Positions 52,946-61,497 of a stretch of 64,000 nt of DNA are shown piece by piece. A program made the translations under genes and the position numbers. Each line of letters starts with the position of its first letter. Within the stretch, counting starts at the first letter, position 1. This DNA is from Burkholderiales bacterium (GTDB lineage: Bacteria; Pseudomonadota; Gammaproteobacteria; Burkholderiales; Usitatibacteraceae): contig JANYBL010000109.1 of NCBI GenBank assembly GCA_025360815.1, positions 1 to 64,000 on the forward strand. Reading direction: 5' to 3'. Under the pieces are notes generated by a model. It worked only from the letters and a program-made list of their open reading frames with translations, searched no databases and had not been told where the DNA came from.

Positions 52946-53376
52946 GCGCCAGCGAAGCAATTAAAACCAACGACGAGGGTAGTTCGTTTTGCCCTCTCAT
53001 CGAATTGCCAAAAGATCAAATTCCCACTATTCGCATCATCCCGATGCCGGCGGACACCAATGCCAACGGAACTATTTTTGGTGGCTGGGTGATGGCGCAG
53101 GTTGATTTGGCGGGCAGCGTGCCGGCGAGTGAGCGTGCGATGGGGCGGGTTGTGACGGTTGCGGTGAATTCGTTTTTATTTAAGGAGCCGGTTTTTGTCG
53201 GTGATTTGGTGAGTTTCTACGCAAAGGTCGTTAAAACAGGGCGCACCTCGATCACGGTTGACGTTGAAGTCTATGCGCAGCGCCAGCGCTTTGGTTCCGA
53301 GATCGTGAAAGTGACCGAGGCAGTGCTGACCTATGTGGCGATCGACGAGAACCATAAGCCGCGGGCATTGATTTGA
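52942..53376 (+). CDS. Acyl-CoA thioesterase (YciA-like hotdog)
   Basis: A 144-residue hotdog thioesterase. The motif MPADTNANGTIFGGWVMAQVDLAGSVPA is nearly identical in YciA/BFIT-like enzymes, with the catalytic Asp-side loop present; EPVFVGDLVSFYAKVVKTGRTSITVDVEVYA follows. It hydrolyses short- to long-chain acyl-CoA in the cytosol. Its ATG lies in the synthetase stop codon (ATGA). With the ligase it could set the free acid/acyl-CoA balance, which is inference. Confidence 0.92.
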   Translation: MSASEAIKTNDEGSSFCPLIELPKDQIPTIRIIPMPADTNANGTIFGGWVMAQVDLAGSVPASERAMGRVVTVAVNSFLFKEPVFVGDLVSFYAKVVKTGRTSITVDVEVYAQRQRFGSEIVKVTEAVLTYVAIDENHKPRALI

Positions 53377-53499
53377 AATCGGCAGGATAATTTTCTGCAA
53401 CAATGTTTTACCAGTGCGGCATTTCGGCCATTATTGGCTTGAAACCCCAGCCAATACACATATCCATACCGAAAATATTCAGTCAACGAGAGAAAAATA

Positions 53500-55893
53500 A
53501 TGGCAAATAACGTGAAAAATTTCCACATCAAAAAAGTCGCCGTGCTTGGTGCGGGCGTGATGGGCGCGCAGATCGCGGCGCATCTCACCAACGCGGGCGT
53601 GAAGGCGATTCTATTCGACTTGCCCGCCAAGGAAGGTCCAAAGAATGGCGTGGTCCTGAAAGCGCTTGATGGCCTCTCAAAATTATCGCCCGATCCGCTT
53701 TCGAGCAAAGCGCGCGTATCGATGATTACTCCTGCTAACTACGATGAACACTTGGCGTGGTTACGCGATTGTGATTTAGTCATTGAAGCTATTTCAGAGC
53801 GTATGGATTGGAAAAAATCGTTATATGAAAAAGTAGCACCGTTTCTCGGCGTCAACACGATTTTTGCGTCCAATACATCTGGGCTGAGTATCACCGAATT
53901 GAGCAAGGTGTTTCCCGAAGCGCTGCGCCACCGCTTCTGCGGCATTCACTTTTTTAACCCGCCGCGTTATATGAAACTCGTGGAGCTCATTCCCACCGAA
54001 ACGACTGAACTGTCGATCATTGATCAACTTGAAACTTTTCTTGTCACCACCGTTGGCAAAGGCGTGATCCGCGCCAAAGATACGCCGAATTTTGTTGCTA
54101 ACCGTATCGGTGTTTTCTCGATTGCCGCCACGATGCATCACACCGCCCAGTTTGGCTTGCCCTTTGATGTGGTTGATGCGCTCACGGGTCCCGCCATTGG
54201 CCGCGCGAAGAGCGCGACTTATCGCACCAGCGATGTCGTGGGTTTGGATACGCTGTCGCTCACAATCAAAACGCTCGCCGATGGTTTGCCGAACGATGCG
54301 TGGCACCAATATTATGTGAGTCCGGCCTGGATGACTGCGTTGATTGCCAAAGGTGCACTGGGGCAAAAAACCAAAGCGGGCGTGTTTACCAAAACGGGCC
54401 GCGACATCATGGTGCTTGATTTGGCGACACAAGACTATGTGATTTCAACGGGCAAGATGGCTGACGAAGTTGCGGCTATTTTGAAGATTAAAGAGCCGTC
54501 TGAAAAATTTGCTGCACTGCGGGCGAGTGCGCATCCTCAGGGGCAATTTTTGTGGGCAATTTTCCGCGATTTGTTCCACTACTGTGCAGTCGCACTGGGT
54601 GATATTGCCCACAGTGCACGCGATATTGATTTCGCGATTCGCTGGGGATTCGGCTGGAAAATGGGCCCGTTCGAGCTTTGGCAGGCAGCTGGTTGGGAGC
54701 AGGTGGCTAACTGGATTTCAGAAGATATTGCCGCTGGCAAAGCGATGGCGAATGTCCCATTACCTGTCTGGGTTTTTGAACGCAACCAGGGCGTGCATTC
54801 ACAGACGGGTTCGTACTCTTCTGCGAACAATCAAATGGTGCCGCGCTCAGCTTTGCCAGTTTATCAACGTCAGCTGTTCCCAGAACGCATGCTAGGCGAA
54901 AAATCTGATTCGGGCGCAACGATTTTTGAAACCGATGCCGTGCGCATGTGGACTGCAATGGGCTATGACGATGTCGCCATTGTTTCGTTTAAAACGAAAA
55001 TGCACGCGATTGGCAGCGACGTCTTGGCGGGTTTAAATCGTGCCATCGATGAAGCCGAAGCCAATTACAAAGGCTTGGTGATTTGGCAAACCGAGCCGCC
55101 TTATGCCGCCGGTGCGAATTTGGTAAAAGCCTTGGAAAGCCTGCAGGCTGGGCGCTTCGATGAATTTGAGGCGATGGTGAATCTGTTCCAGCAGACTTCG
55201 CAGCGCTTGAAATATTCCTACGTGCCGGTCGTTTCCGCGGTTGACGGCGCAGCGCTCGGCGGCGGATGTGAATTTGTGATGCATTCAGATCGTGTGATGG
55301 CCTCGCTCGAAAGCTATATCGGTCTAGTCGAAGCGGGCGTTGGATTGTTGCCAGCAGGCGGCGGGTTAAAAGAAATTGCCCTGCGTGCGGCACTATCTGT
55401 TGGCGGAAATGCGGGTGGCGATGTGATGCCAACTATCACTAAAATGTTTAAACAGATCGCTATGGGAGAAGTCTCAAAATCCGCGCTCGGTGCGAAGGAA
55501 ATGGGCTATCTGCGCTGGCGTGACACGATTATTTTGAACAGCGGTGAGTTGCTGCTGGTTGCCATCGAAAATGTGCGAGCAATGGCTGCATCGGTTTATC
55601 GTCCGCCAATGCCGCCTACGTTGTTCCCTGTTGCGGGCGATACCGGCATTGCAACACTAAAAATGATCTTGATTAACATGAAAGAAGGCGGCTTTATTTC
55701 CGAACACGATTACGAAATTGGCTCCCGTATCGCGACTTGCCTATGCGGTGGGGAGGTTACGCCAGGCTCGATGGTGGATGAAAAATGGATGCTGGATTTG
55801 GAGCGCAAACATTTTGTCGAACTGGCAAAAATGCCAAAGACTCAGGAGCGGATCGCTTATATGTTGAAGAACGGTAAGCCGTTACGAAATTAA
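53500..55893 (+). CDS. fadN: FadN-like 3-hydroxyacyl-CoA dehydrogenase / enoyl-CoA hydratase
   Basis: A 797-residue enzyme with the dehydrogenase first. VAVLGAGVMGAQIAAHLTNAGV (about residues 12-35), ASNTSGLSITEL, GIHFFNPPRYMKLVELIP and two C-terminal dehydrogenase domains fill residues 1-430. A crotonase-like domain follows from about 490 (GLVIWQTEPPYAAGANL, VSAVDGAALGGGCEFVMHSDRVMA, EAGVGLLPAGGGLKE). This order and length match Bacillus FadN (YusL) and common betaproteobacterial enzymes. It lies 123 bp after the thioesterase and pairs with FadA downstream. Confidence 0.93.
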   Translation: MANNVKNFHIKKVAVLGAGVMGAQIAAHLTNAGVKAILFDLPAKEGPKNGVVLKALDGLSKLSPDPLSSKARVSMITPANYDEHLAWLRDCDLVIEAISERMDWKKSLYEKVAPFLGVNTIFASNTSGLSITELSKVFPEALRHRFCGIHFFNPPRYMKLVELIPTETTELSIIDQLETFLVTTVGKGVIRAKDTPNFVANRIGVFSIAATMHHTAQFGLPFDVVDALTGPAIGRAKSATYRTSDVVGLDTLSLTIKTLADGLPNDAWHQYYVSPAWMTALIAKGALGQKTKAGVFTKTGRDIMVLDLATQDYVISTGKMADEVAAILKIKEPSEKFAALRASAHPQGQFLWAIFRDLFHYCAVALGDIAHSARDIDFAIRWGFGWKMGPFELWQAAGWEQVANWISEDIAAGKAMANVPLPVWVFERNQGVHSQTGSYSSANNQMVPRSALPVYQRQLFPERMLGEKSDSGATIFETDAVRMWTAMGYDDVAIVSFKTKMHAIGSDVLAGLNRAIDEAEANYKGLVIWQTEPPYAAGANLVKALESLQAGRFDEFEAMVNLFQQTSQRLKYSYVPVVSAVDGAALGGGCEFVMHSDRVMASLESYIGLVEAGVGLLPAGGGLKEIALRAALSVGGNAGGDVMPTITKMFKQIAMGEVSKSALGAKEMGYLRWRDTIILNSGELLLVAIENVRAMAASVYRPPMPPTLFPVAGDTGIATLKMILINMKEGGFISEHDYEIGSRIATCLCGGEVTPGSMVDEKWMLDLERKHFVELAKMPKTQERIAYMLKNGKPLRN

Positions 55894-56055
55894 GCAAACC
55901 AAGAATGGTACAAACTTCCCCCGGATGACAAAATTTTGGGGTATGCAATTGCCGGGCAGATTATCAAGAAACCGTTGGCAATGCCAGACGATTTCATGAC
56001 TTAAGGCCGACAGAAAACCTTCGACGTATTTACAAAAGCATTCAGGAGAATCAAC

Positions 56056-57258
56056 ATGAAGCAAATTCAAGAAGCGTACATTGTTGCGGTCACCCGCACG
56101 CCGGTCGGCAAAGCGCCGCGTGGGATGTTTAAAAATGTTCGTCCTGACGACATGCTCGCGCACGTATTGCGCGCCGCAATTGCGCAAGTGCCGGGGCTTG
56201 ATCCGCACGACATCGGTGACGTGGTCGTCGGTTGCGCGATGCCTGAAGGCGAGCAGGGCATGAACGTGGCGCGGATTGGCGTGCTGCAGGCCGGGCTGCC
56301 GGATTCAATACCGGCGGTGACGATCAATCGGTTTTGTTCATCCGGCGTACAGGCGATTAGTATGGCGGCGGATCGGATTCGTTGCGGGGACGACGATGTG
56401 GTGATTGCAGCGGGAACGGAGTCGATGTCGATGGTGCCGATGATGGGTAATAAAATCGCATTGAATAGTGATGTGTTTAATACCGCACATCACGAAAACA
56501 TCGCTATTGCCTACGGCATGGGGATCACCGCTGAAAAGGTTGCCGAACAGTGGAAAGTAAGCCGCGAAGAGCAGGATCAATTCGCGGCAGCATCGCACGC
56601 CAAGGCGACTGCGGCGATTGCCGCCGGCCATTTCAAAGCCGAAATTTCACCCTATGAAATCAATAACGCCGCGCCCGATTTGACCAGCGGCGCGATTAAA
56701 TACAAAACAAAAACCGCTGATAACGATGAAGGCCCGCGTCCGGATTCGACGGCTGAATCGCTCGCGAAACTGCGACCGGTGTTTGCGGCAAAGGGCAGCG
56801 TAACGGCGGGCAATTCATCGCAAATGTCGGACGGTGCTGGTGCCGTGATTTTAATGAGCGAGGCGGCGCTAAAAAAATACAGTATCCAACCGCTCGCGAG
56901 ATTTGTCTCATTCGCCGTGGCTGGTGTGCCCGCCGAAATCATGGGTATTGGCCCGATCAAGGCGATCCCGAAAGTACTGCGGCAAGCGGGGCTGAAGCAA
57001 CAGGATTTAGGTTGGATTGAATTAAACGAAGCGTTTGCTGCGCAAGCGCTGGCCGTGACCAAGGAGCTCGACCTTGATCCAGCCAAAATCAATCCGCTCG
57101 GTGGCGCGATTGCGCTGGGGCATCCGCTCGGCGCCACGGGCGCAATCCGCGCTGCAACGCTCATACACGGCATGCGCCGCACTAAACAAAAGTGGGGCAT
57201 GGTGACTATGTGTATCGGCACGGGCATGGGCGCAGCTGGGTTGTTTGAGGTACTTTGA
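56056..57258 (+). CDS. fadA: Acetyl-CoA acyltransferase FadA (thiolase)
   Basis: A 400-residue thiolase. The acyl-binding cysteine is C94 in NRFCSSGVQAISMAA. QMSDGAGAVILMSE, NEAFAAQAL, the histidine in LGHPLGATGAIR and the second cysteine in MCIGTGMGAAG are all present. It ends the FadN/FadA pair and degrades 3-ketoacyl-CoA. A ribosome site AGGAG precedes the ATG by about 9 nt. The last codons (FEVL and the stop) lie in the first unit of a 14-bp tandem repeat that continues into the intergenic region, so the natural C-terminus may have been altered by it. Confidence 0.94.
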   Translation: MKQIQEAYIVAVTRTPVGKAPRGMFKNVRPDDMLAHVLRAAIAQVPGLDPHDIGDVVVGCAMPEGEQGMNVARIGVLQAGLPDSIPAVTINRFCSSGVQAISMAADRIRCGDDDVVIAAGTESMSMVPMMGNKIALNSDVFNTAHHENIAIAYGMGITAEKVAEQWKVSREEQDQFAAASHAKATAAIAAGHFKAEISPYEINNAAPDLTSGAIKYKTKTADNDEGPRPDSTAESLAKLRPVFAAKGSVTAGNSSQMSDGAGAVILMSEAALKKYSIQPLARFVSFAVAGVPAEIMGIGPIKAIPKVLRQAGLKQQDLGWIELNEAFAAQALAVTKELDLDPAKINPLGGAIALGHPLGATGAIRAATLIHGMRRTKQKWGMVTMCIGTGMGAAGLFEVL

Positions 57259-57309
57259 GGTAGTGCATTTGCGATACTGCGTTTGCAGCGCTGCGTTTGA
57301 GGTACCGCA
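57244..57309 (+). repeat. 14-bp tandem repeat overlapping the fadA stop
   Basis: A 10-bp partial unit (57244-57253) inside the last fadA codons is followed by four 14-bp units: TTTGAGGTAGTGCA, TTTGCGATACTGCG, TTTGCAGCGCTGCG and TTTGAGGTACCGCA, starting at 57254, 57268, 57282 and 57296. The fadA TGA lies at 57256-57258. Confidence 0.9.
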
Positions 57310-57626
57310 AGCTTGAATGGTGCGGCGGCGAGCGGCAATTGTCGCTTTATTTCCACACTTTTGATGTGGCGTGTCGGGTTATGCGGCTAAGTAACTGACT
57401 TGTTGTTCATTTTTACTGTTGTATTGTTGCAATGCAGCATAGGAAATTCGGTGTCTTGTCGAAAAATTTGCTGTAAAGTTGTAAACAGAAGTCATCGGGT
57501 AGCTATCGTGTGTTGATCATGTCGTAAAAGCATGAACACGGTGGCGTTGCGAAAGTCGGCAAAACGCCTAGCAATAGCCATGACTAAAAACGTAATTCAA
57601 TAAATTCATCTTGAGGAGAAACCGCA
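57259..57626. other. Intergenic region before the DUF1302 gene
   Basis: These 368 bp hold the 14-bp repeat and then AT-rich DNA with no gene. A small imperfect hairpin is possible at about 57509-57539 (GTGTT/AACAC and CATG/CATG). The SD GAGGAG (57614-57619) precedes the DUF1302 ATG. The promoter of the downstream envelope genes should be here, but no clear sigma-54 or strong sigma-70 match was seen. Confidence 0.6.
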
Positions 57627-59594
57627 ATGAGTAGGTTCACTACCAACCATTCAACGAGCCGTAGCGCATTCATTCCCACCGTTAAAGTATGTGCAATGGC
57701 GGTTGGCCTAATGCTGGCATCCGCAGCTGACGCGGTGCAGTTTACTTATGAAAGCGGCGTCACCGGCAGTTTCGATTCCACGTTTTCATACGGTGTATCC
57801 CGCCGTTTGCAGGAGCCAGATCGCACATTGATTGGCATCACAAACGGTGGCTTATCGAGCTCCGTCAATGAGGACGACGGTGACCGCAACTACAAAAAAG
57901 GCAAGCTATTTGCCAATGTGCTCAAAGGCACGCATGACCTTGAAATTAAATACGAAGGCTGGAGCTTGTTCACGCGCGGCTCCTATTTCATTGATTTTGC
58001 CAACCGCAACAAAGCTTTCTTGGGTCCGATTGCCAATGATCGCCTGAGCCAAAATGCGCGTATTTTGGACGCTTTCGTGACTAAGTCATTTAACGTCGCA
58101 GATCGCAATGTTCGGGTGCGCGCCGGCAACCAAGTAATTTCTTGGGGTGAATCGACTTTTATCCCCAACAGCATTAATTCAATCAACCCGGTCGATTTGC
58201 CGAAACTCCGTACCCCGGGCTCCGAGGTGAAAGAGGCATTCTTGCCCACATCCAGCCTCTTGGTTTCTGCGGAATTGACCAAGAACGCCAGTATGGAAGC
58301 CTTTGTTTTGTTCAATCACGATAAAACCCGGATTGATCCCAAAGGTTCGTATTGGAGCAATAACGACTTTATTTCTGACGATGCCGATAAAGTTTACGTG
58401 GGTTTTGGCCGTCGTAAAGACAACACACTGCCAATCACCAATCCAAGCTCAGCTGCCGTCACATTTGGCACCTTTGGACCGTTCGATCCGGCAGCACAAG
58501 TGTGGGCGCCGCGCTCAGCTGACCGAAACGCGAGTGATAGCGGACAATTTGGTGTAACAATGCGCTATTTGGCACCTGAGCTCAACAACACCGAGTTCGG
58601 TATCTACTACTTGAACTACCATAGCCGAGTTCCGTTCGTATCTGGCTTTAAGGGCAGCACGACATCGGTGCTGACGGGAACACCGTTCTCGCCAATTTTG
58701 CCGACGACAGTACTGGCCAATTATTTTGTGCAGTATCCTGAAAACATTCGTTTGATCGGTGTTTCATTCAATACACAGGGTCCCTTGGGTGTCGCGTTGC
58801 AGGGCGAGGTTTCATATCGTCCAAACCAGCCACTAGCGCTCTCCGGAACAGAATTAGTATTGGCAACATTGGGCGCGCCAAACTTGGTCACCGGCTATCT
58901 CACAATTCCGGGTACCGTAAGCGCGGCAAATCCCTTCGGCGCATCAGCGGCGGCTCTTGTACCGAACGGCACTTATCTGCAAGGCTGGACGCGCGTCAAA
59001 ATGACCCAAGCACAGATGACTGCCACCAAAGGCATTCCGAACGTCCTCGGCGCTGATCAAGCAACCCTGGTCGGTGAAATTGGCTTTACCCGATACGGCG
59101 GATTGCAGTCCGGTCAGAAGTATAGTGGTCCTGCTACATCGCTGCCTGCAACCCTGCAAGGCGCGATTGCTGGTCAAGCGGGTGCCGTGCAAGATACCGG
59201 TTTTGTTACCGATACGTCATGGGGCTATCGTTTGGTTGGCCGTTTGGAATATTCGAACTTAGTGTTCGGCGCTAACGTTGCACCGCGCATCGCTTTTAAC
59301 CACGATGTCAAAGGTGTTTCACAAACTTTCAACGAAGGTGTTAAGTCTATATCAGTTGGTACCAACTTCGATTGGCAGCGCCGTTTCTCACTCGATTTTT
59401 CGTATTCTGGCTTCTTCGGTGGCCGTGACTACTGCGGTACTACCGTAATTACACCGGGTCAAACAACGCTGCCATTGGCGATCAACGGCTTTCCAGCGTT
59501 TGGACGTCCTGCGCAGGGTGCGGCTTATTGCTCAACTGCCAACCCGATCAAAGATCGCGACTTCGTGTCGGTTGTCGCAACTTATTCGTTCTAA
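57627..59594 (+). CDS. DUF1302 outer-membrane protein
   Basis: A 655-residue protein of the DUF1302 family. The signal peptide ends near ASAADA, and the mature part starts VQFTYESGVTGSFDSTFSYGVSRRLQ. Alternating amphipathic strands continue throughout, and it ends ATYSF with a terminal phenylalanine, as outer-membrane beta-barrels do. Family hallmarks are VRVRAGNQVISWGESTFIPNSINSINPVDLPKLRTPGSEVKEA. Its function is unknown; homologues often sit with DUF1329 and RND genes in lipid, steroid or hydrocarbon degraders. It is the first gene of the envelope set after the fad cluster. Confidence 0.9.
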   Translation: MSRFTTNHSTSRSAFIPTVKVCAMAVGLMLASAADAVQFTYESGVTGSFDSTFSYGVSRRLQEPDRTLIGITNGGLSSSVNEDDGDRNYKKGKLFANVLKGTHDLEIKYEGWSLFTRGSYFIDFANRNKAFLGPIANDRLSQNARILDAFVTKSFNVADRNVRVRAGNQVISWGESTFIPNSINSINPVDLPKLRTPGSEVKEAFLPTSSLLVSAELTKNASMEAFVLFNHDKTRIDPKGSYWSNNDFISDDADKVYVGFGRRKDNTLPITNPSSAAVTFGTFGPFDPAAQVWAPRSADRNASDSGQFGVTMRYLAPELNNTEFGIYYLNYHSRVPFVSGFKGSTTSVLTGTPFSPILPTTVLANYFVQYPENIRLIGVSFNTQGPLGVALQGEVSYRPNQPLALSGTELVLATLGAPNLVTGYLTIPGTVSAANPFGASAAALVPNGTYLQGWTRVKMTQAQMTATKGIPNVLGADQATLVGEIGFTRYGGLQSGQKYSGPATSLPATLQGAIAGQAGAVQDTGFVTDTSWGYRLVGRLEYSNLVFGANVAPRIAFNHDVKGVSQTFNEGVKSISVGTNFDWQRRFSLDFSYSGFFGGRDYCGTTVITPGQTTLPLAINGFPAFGRPAQGAAYCSTANPIKDRDFVSVVATYSF

Positions 59595-59799
59595 ACCCAA
59601 GCGGCCCGCTTCCATTTTTATAATAAGTGTCAGCGGGTTGATTGAAGTTGGCGTTTAATAGACAGGGATCCCCGAGCTTAGTTTTAGTATTTGTAGGATT
59701 TGTAAAACCTAAAATCAATCTGCGTATACGACAACAAGAACGTGGCGCTGGTTGTTCAAGAATTAATTTTAAGAATCAAACCCATAATTTGGAGGAAAA

Positions 59800-61182
59800 A
59801 TGAAAGCGAAACAACTGACGATGTTGCTGTCGGCATCACTGGGTTCATTGGTCATCGCGACCGGTGCAACCAGTGTTTACGCCCAATTGGCACCTAGCGA
59901 TATTGCTAAACTGGGCACCACCCTGACCCCGATGGGAGCAGAAAAAGCGGGTAATGCCGCTGGTACAATTCCCGCATGGGATGGCGGTATCACCAAGATT
60001 CCTGCTGGCATTACGGTCAAAGCCGCAGGTACCTACCCAGACCCCTTTGCAGCCGACAAATCTTTGTTCACCATCAGCGCGGCCAATGCCGACAAGTACA
60101 AAGACAACCTCGCTCCAGGCCAATTGGCGATGTTGAAGCAATATCCGACCTATAAATTGATGGTCTACCCAACACACCGCAGCGCTGCATATCCTGAGGG
60201 CCATTACAAAGAAACCAAAGAATGCGCGGCAAAAGCCAAGCTGGCAGCAGGTGGCAACGGTGTTCAAAACTGTGCTGGCGGCACGCCATTCCCGATTCCA
60301 AAATCGGGTGTTGAAGCTATTTGGAATCATGTGTTGCACTACAAAGGCGATACCTTTGCGCAGCATTGGTCACAAGCGGCCGTCACCGCGTCGGGCGACT
60401 TCGCCTTGGTGAAATTTGAATATGAATACGATCTTTCATACGGAAATCTTTCCAAGTCGGTCTCGCAACGCGAAAACAACAAAATTCTGAACTATCTGCA
60501 AGTCACCACTGCGCCGGCGCGTTTGGCGGGGCAAATTTTGCTGGTACACGACACAGTTGATCAGGCAAAAGAGCCACGCTCTGCATGGACGTATAACCCT
60601 GGCCAACGCCGCGTTCGTTTGGCGCCAAACGTGGCTTATGACAATCCAGGTACGGCTGCTGACGGTCTGCGCACCAATGATGATTTCGGTATGTTTAACG
60701 GCGCGACAGATCGCTACGATTGGAAACTGGTCGGTAAAAAAGAAATGTACATTCCGTACAACTCTTATCGTCTGACAGACCCCAAAGTCAAATACGCCGA
60801 TTTACTCAAGCCAGGCCACATTAATCAGGACTTGTCGCGCTATGAGTTGCACCGCGTATGGGTTGTTGATGCAACCCTCAAGGCTGGTACATCACACATT
60901 TACTCTCGCCGCACTTTCTACATCGACGAAGATAGCTGGAACGTTGTCATGATCGATAAATACGATGGTCGCGGCCAGCTGTGGCGTTTTGCCGAGTTGC
61001 ACAACGAGAACTGGTACAACGTGCCAATGTGGTTCGGTACGGTTGAGGTGCATCACGATTTGCAATCGCGTCGCTATATTGCGATGGGCTTGCGTTCAGA
61101 AGAAGCTAAGATTTACGAACCGATCAAGCGTACGCCAGCAGATTACACACCTGCCAGTTTGGCGCGTATGGGCGTTCGATAA
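59800..61182 (+). CDS. DUF1329 periplasmic protein
   Basis: A 460-residue protein of family DUF1329. A signal peptide ends near TSVYA. The mature protein begins with APSDIAKLGTTLTPMGAEKAGNAAGTIPAWDGGI, the typical N-terminus, and has PTHRSAAYPEGHYKET and DRYDWKLVGKKEMYIPYNSYRL. A LolA/LolB-like lipid-carrier fold is recalled for this family, which would fit transport of a hydrophobic molecule across the periplasm. A GGAGG SD is 6 nt before the ATG. It is 205 bp after the DUF1302 gene and ends 50 bp before a strong terminator. Confidence 0.9.
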   Translation: MKAKQLTMLLSASLGSLVIATGATSVYAQLAPSDIAKLGTTLTPMGAEKAGNAAGTIPAWDGGITKIPAGITVKAAGTYPDPFAADKSLFTISAANADKYKDNLAPGQLAMLKQYPTYKLMVYPTHRSAAYPEGHYKETKECAAKAKLAAGGNGVQNCAGGTPFPIPKSGVEAIWNHVLHYKGDTFAQHWSQAAVTASGDFALVKFEYEYDLSYGNLSKSVSQRENNKILNYLQVTTAPARLAGQILLVHDTVDQAKEPRSAWTYNPGQRRVRLAPNVAYDNPGTAADGLRTNDDFGMFNGATDRYDWKLVGKKEMYIPYNSYRLTDPKVKYADLLKPGHINQDLSRYELHRVWVVDATLKAGTSHIYSRRTFYIDEDSWNVVMIDKYDGRGQLWRFAELHNENWYNVPMWFGTVEVHHDLQSRRYIAMGLRSEEAKIYEPIKRTPADYTPASLARMGVR

Positions 61183-61497
61183 GCGACTCGGCAAAGTTAG
61201 AAATAAAACTGCCTAGTTTATTGGAACTAGATTGGGGGATAACCGCGCAACAAGTTGAGAAGCTTGCGTCGTTATCCCCCAAATTTTTAGGCTGCTCAAT
61301 GGAGTGCTTGCCGGATTTGTTGCACTAGTCAATTGCGCGAGTTGCTAGCACGACATTCGCTAGTGCAGTGGCGGCGAAATGCCGAAACAGCCTGCGGTTT
61401 GTTTGGCATTGCTCACTGTTCATCGTCTACTATTTTTTGCGCAACACACGAAATCTCTTTTTTGTATTTCCTGTTTGTATTTTTAAAAAGCCAGCCC
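61183..61497. other. Intergenic region with terminator
   Basis: These 315 bp contain a strong hairpin (61232-61289) and then about 200 bp with no gene-like content. The frame of the next gene is open up to 61333, but that part has no signal or family match and is treated as leader. Confidence 0.6.
61232..61289 (+). terminator. Strong Rho-independent terminator
   Basis: TTGGGGGATAACCGCGCAA (61232-61250) pairs with TTGCGTCGTTATCCCCCAA (61264-61282): 19 bp with one mismatch and one G-U pair, a 13-nt loop, and a following ATTTTT. It lies 50 bp after the DUF1329 stop and should end most transcription of the DUF1302-DUF1329 unit. Confidence 0.92.
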
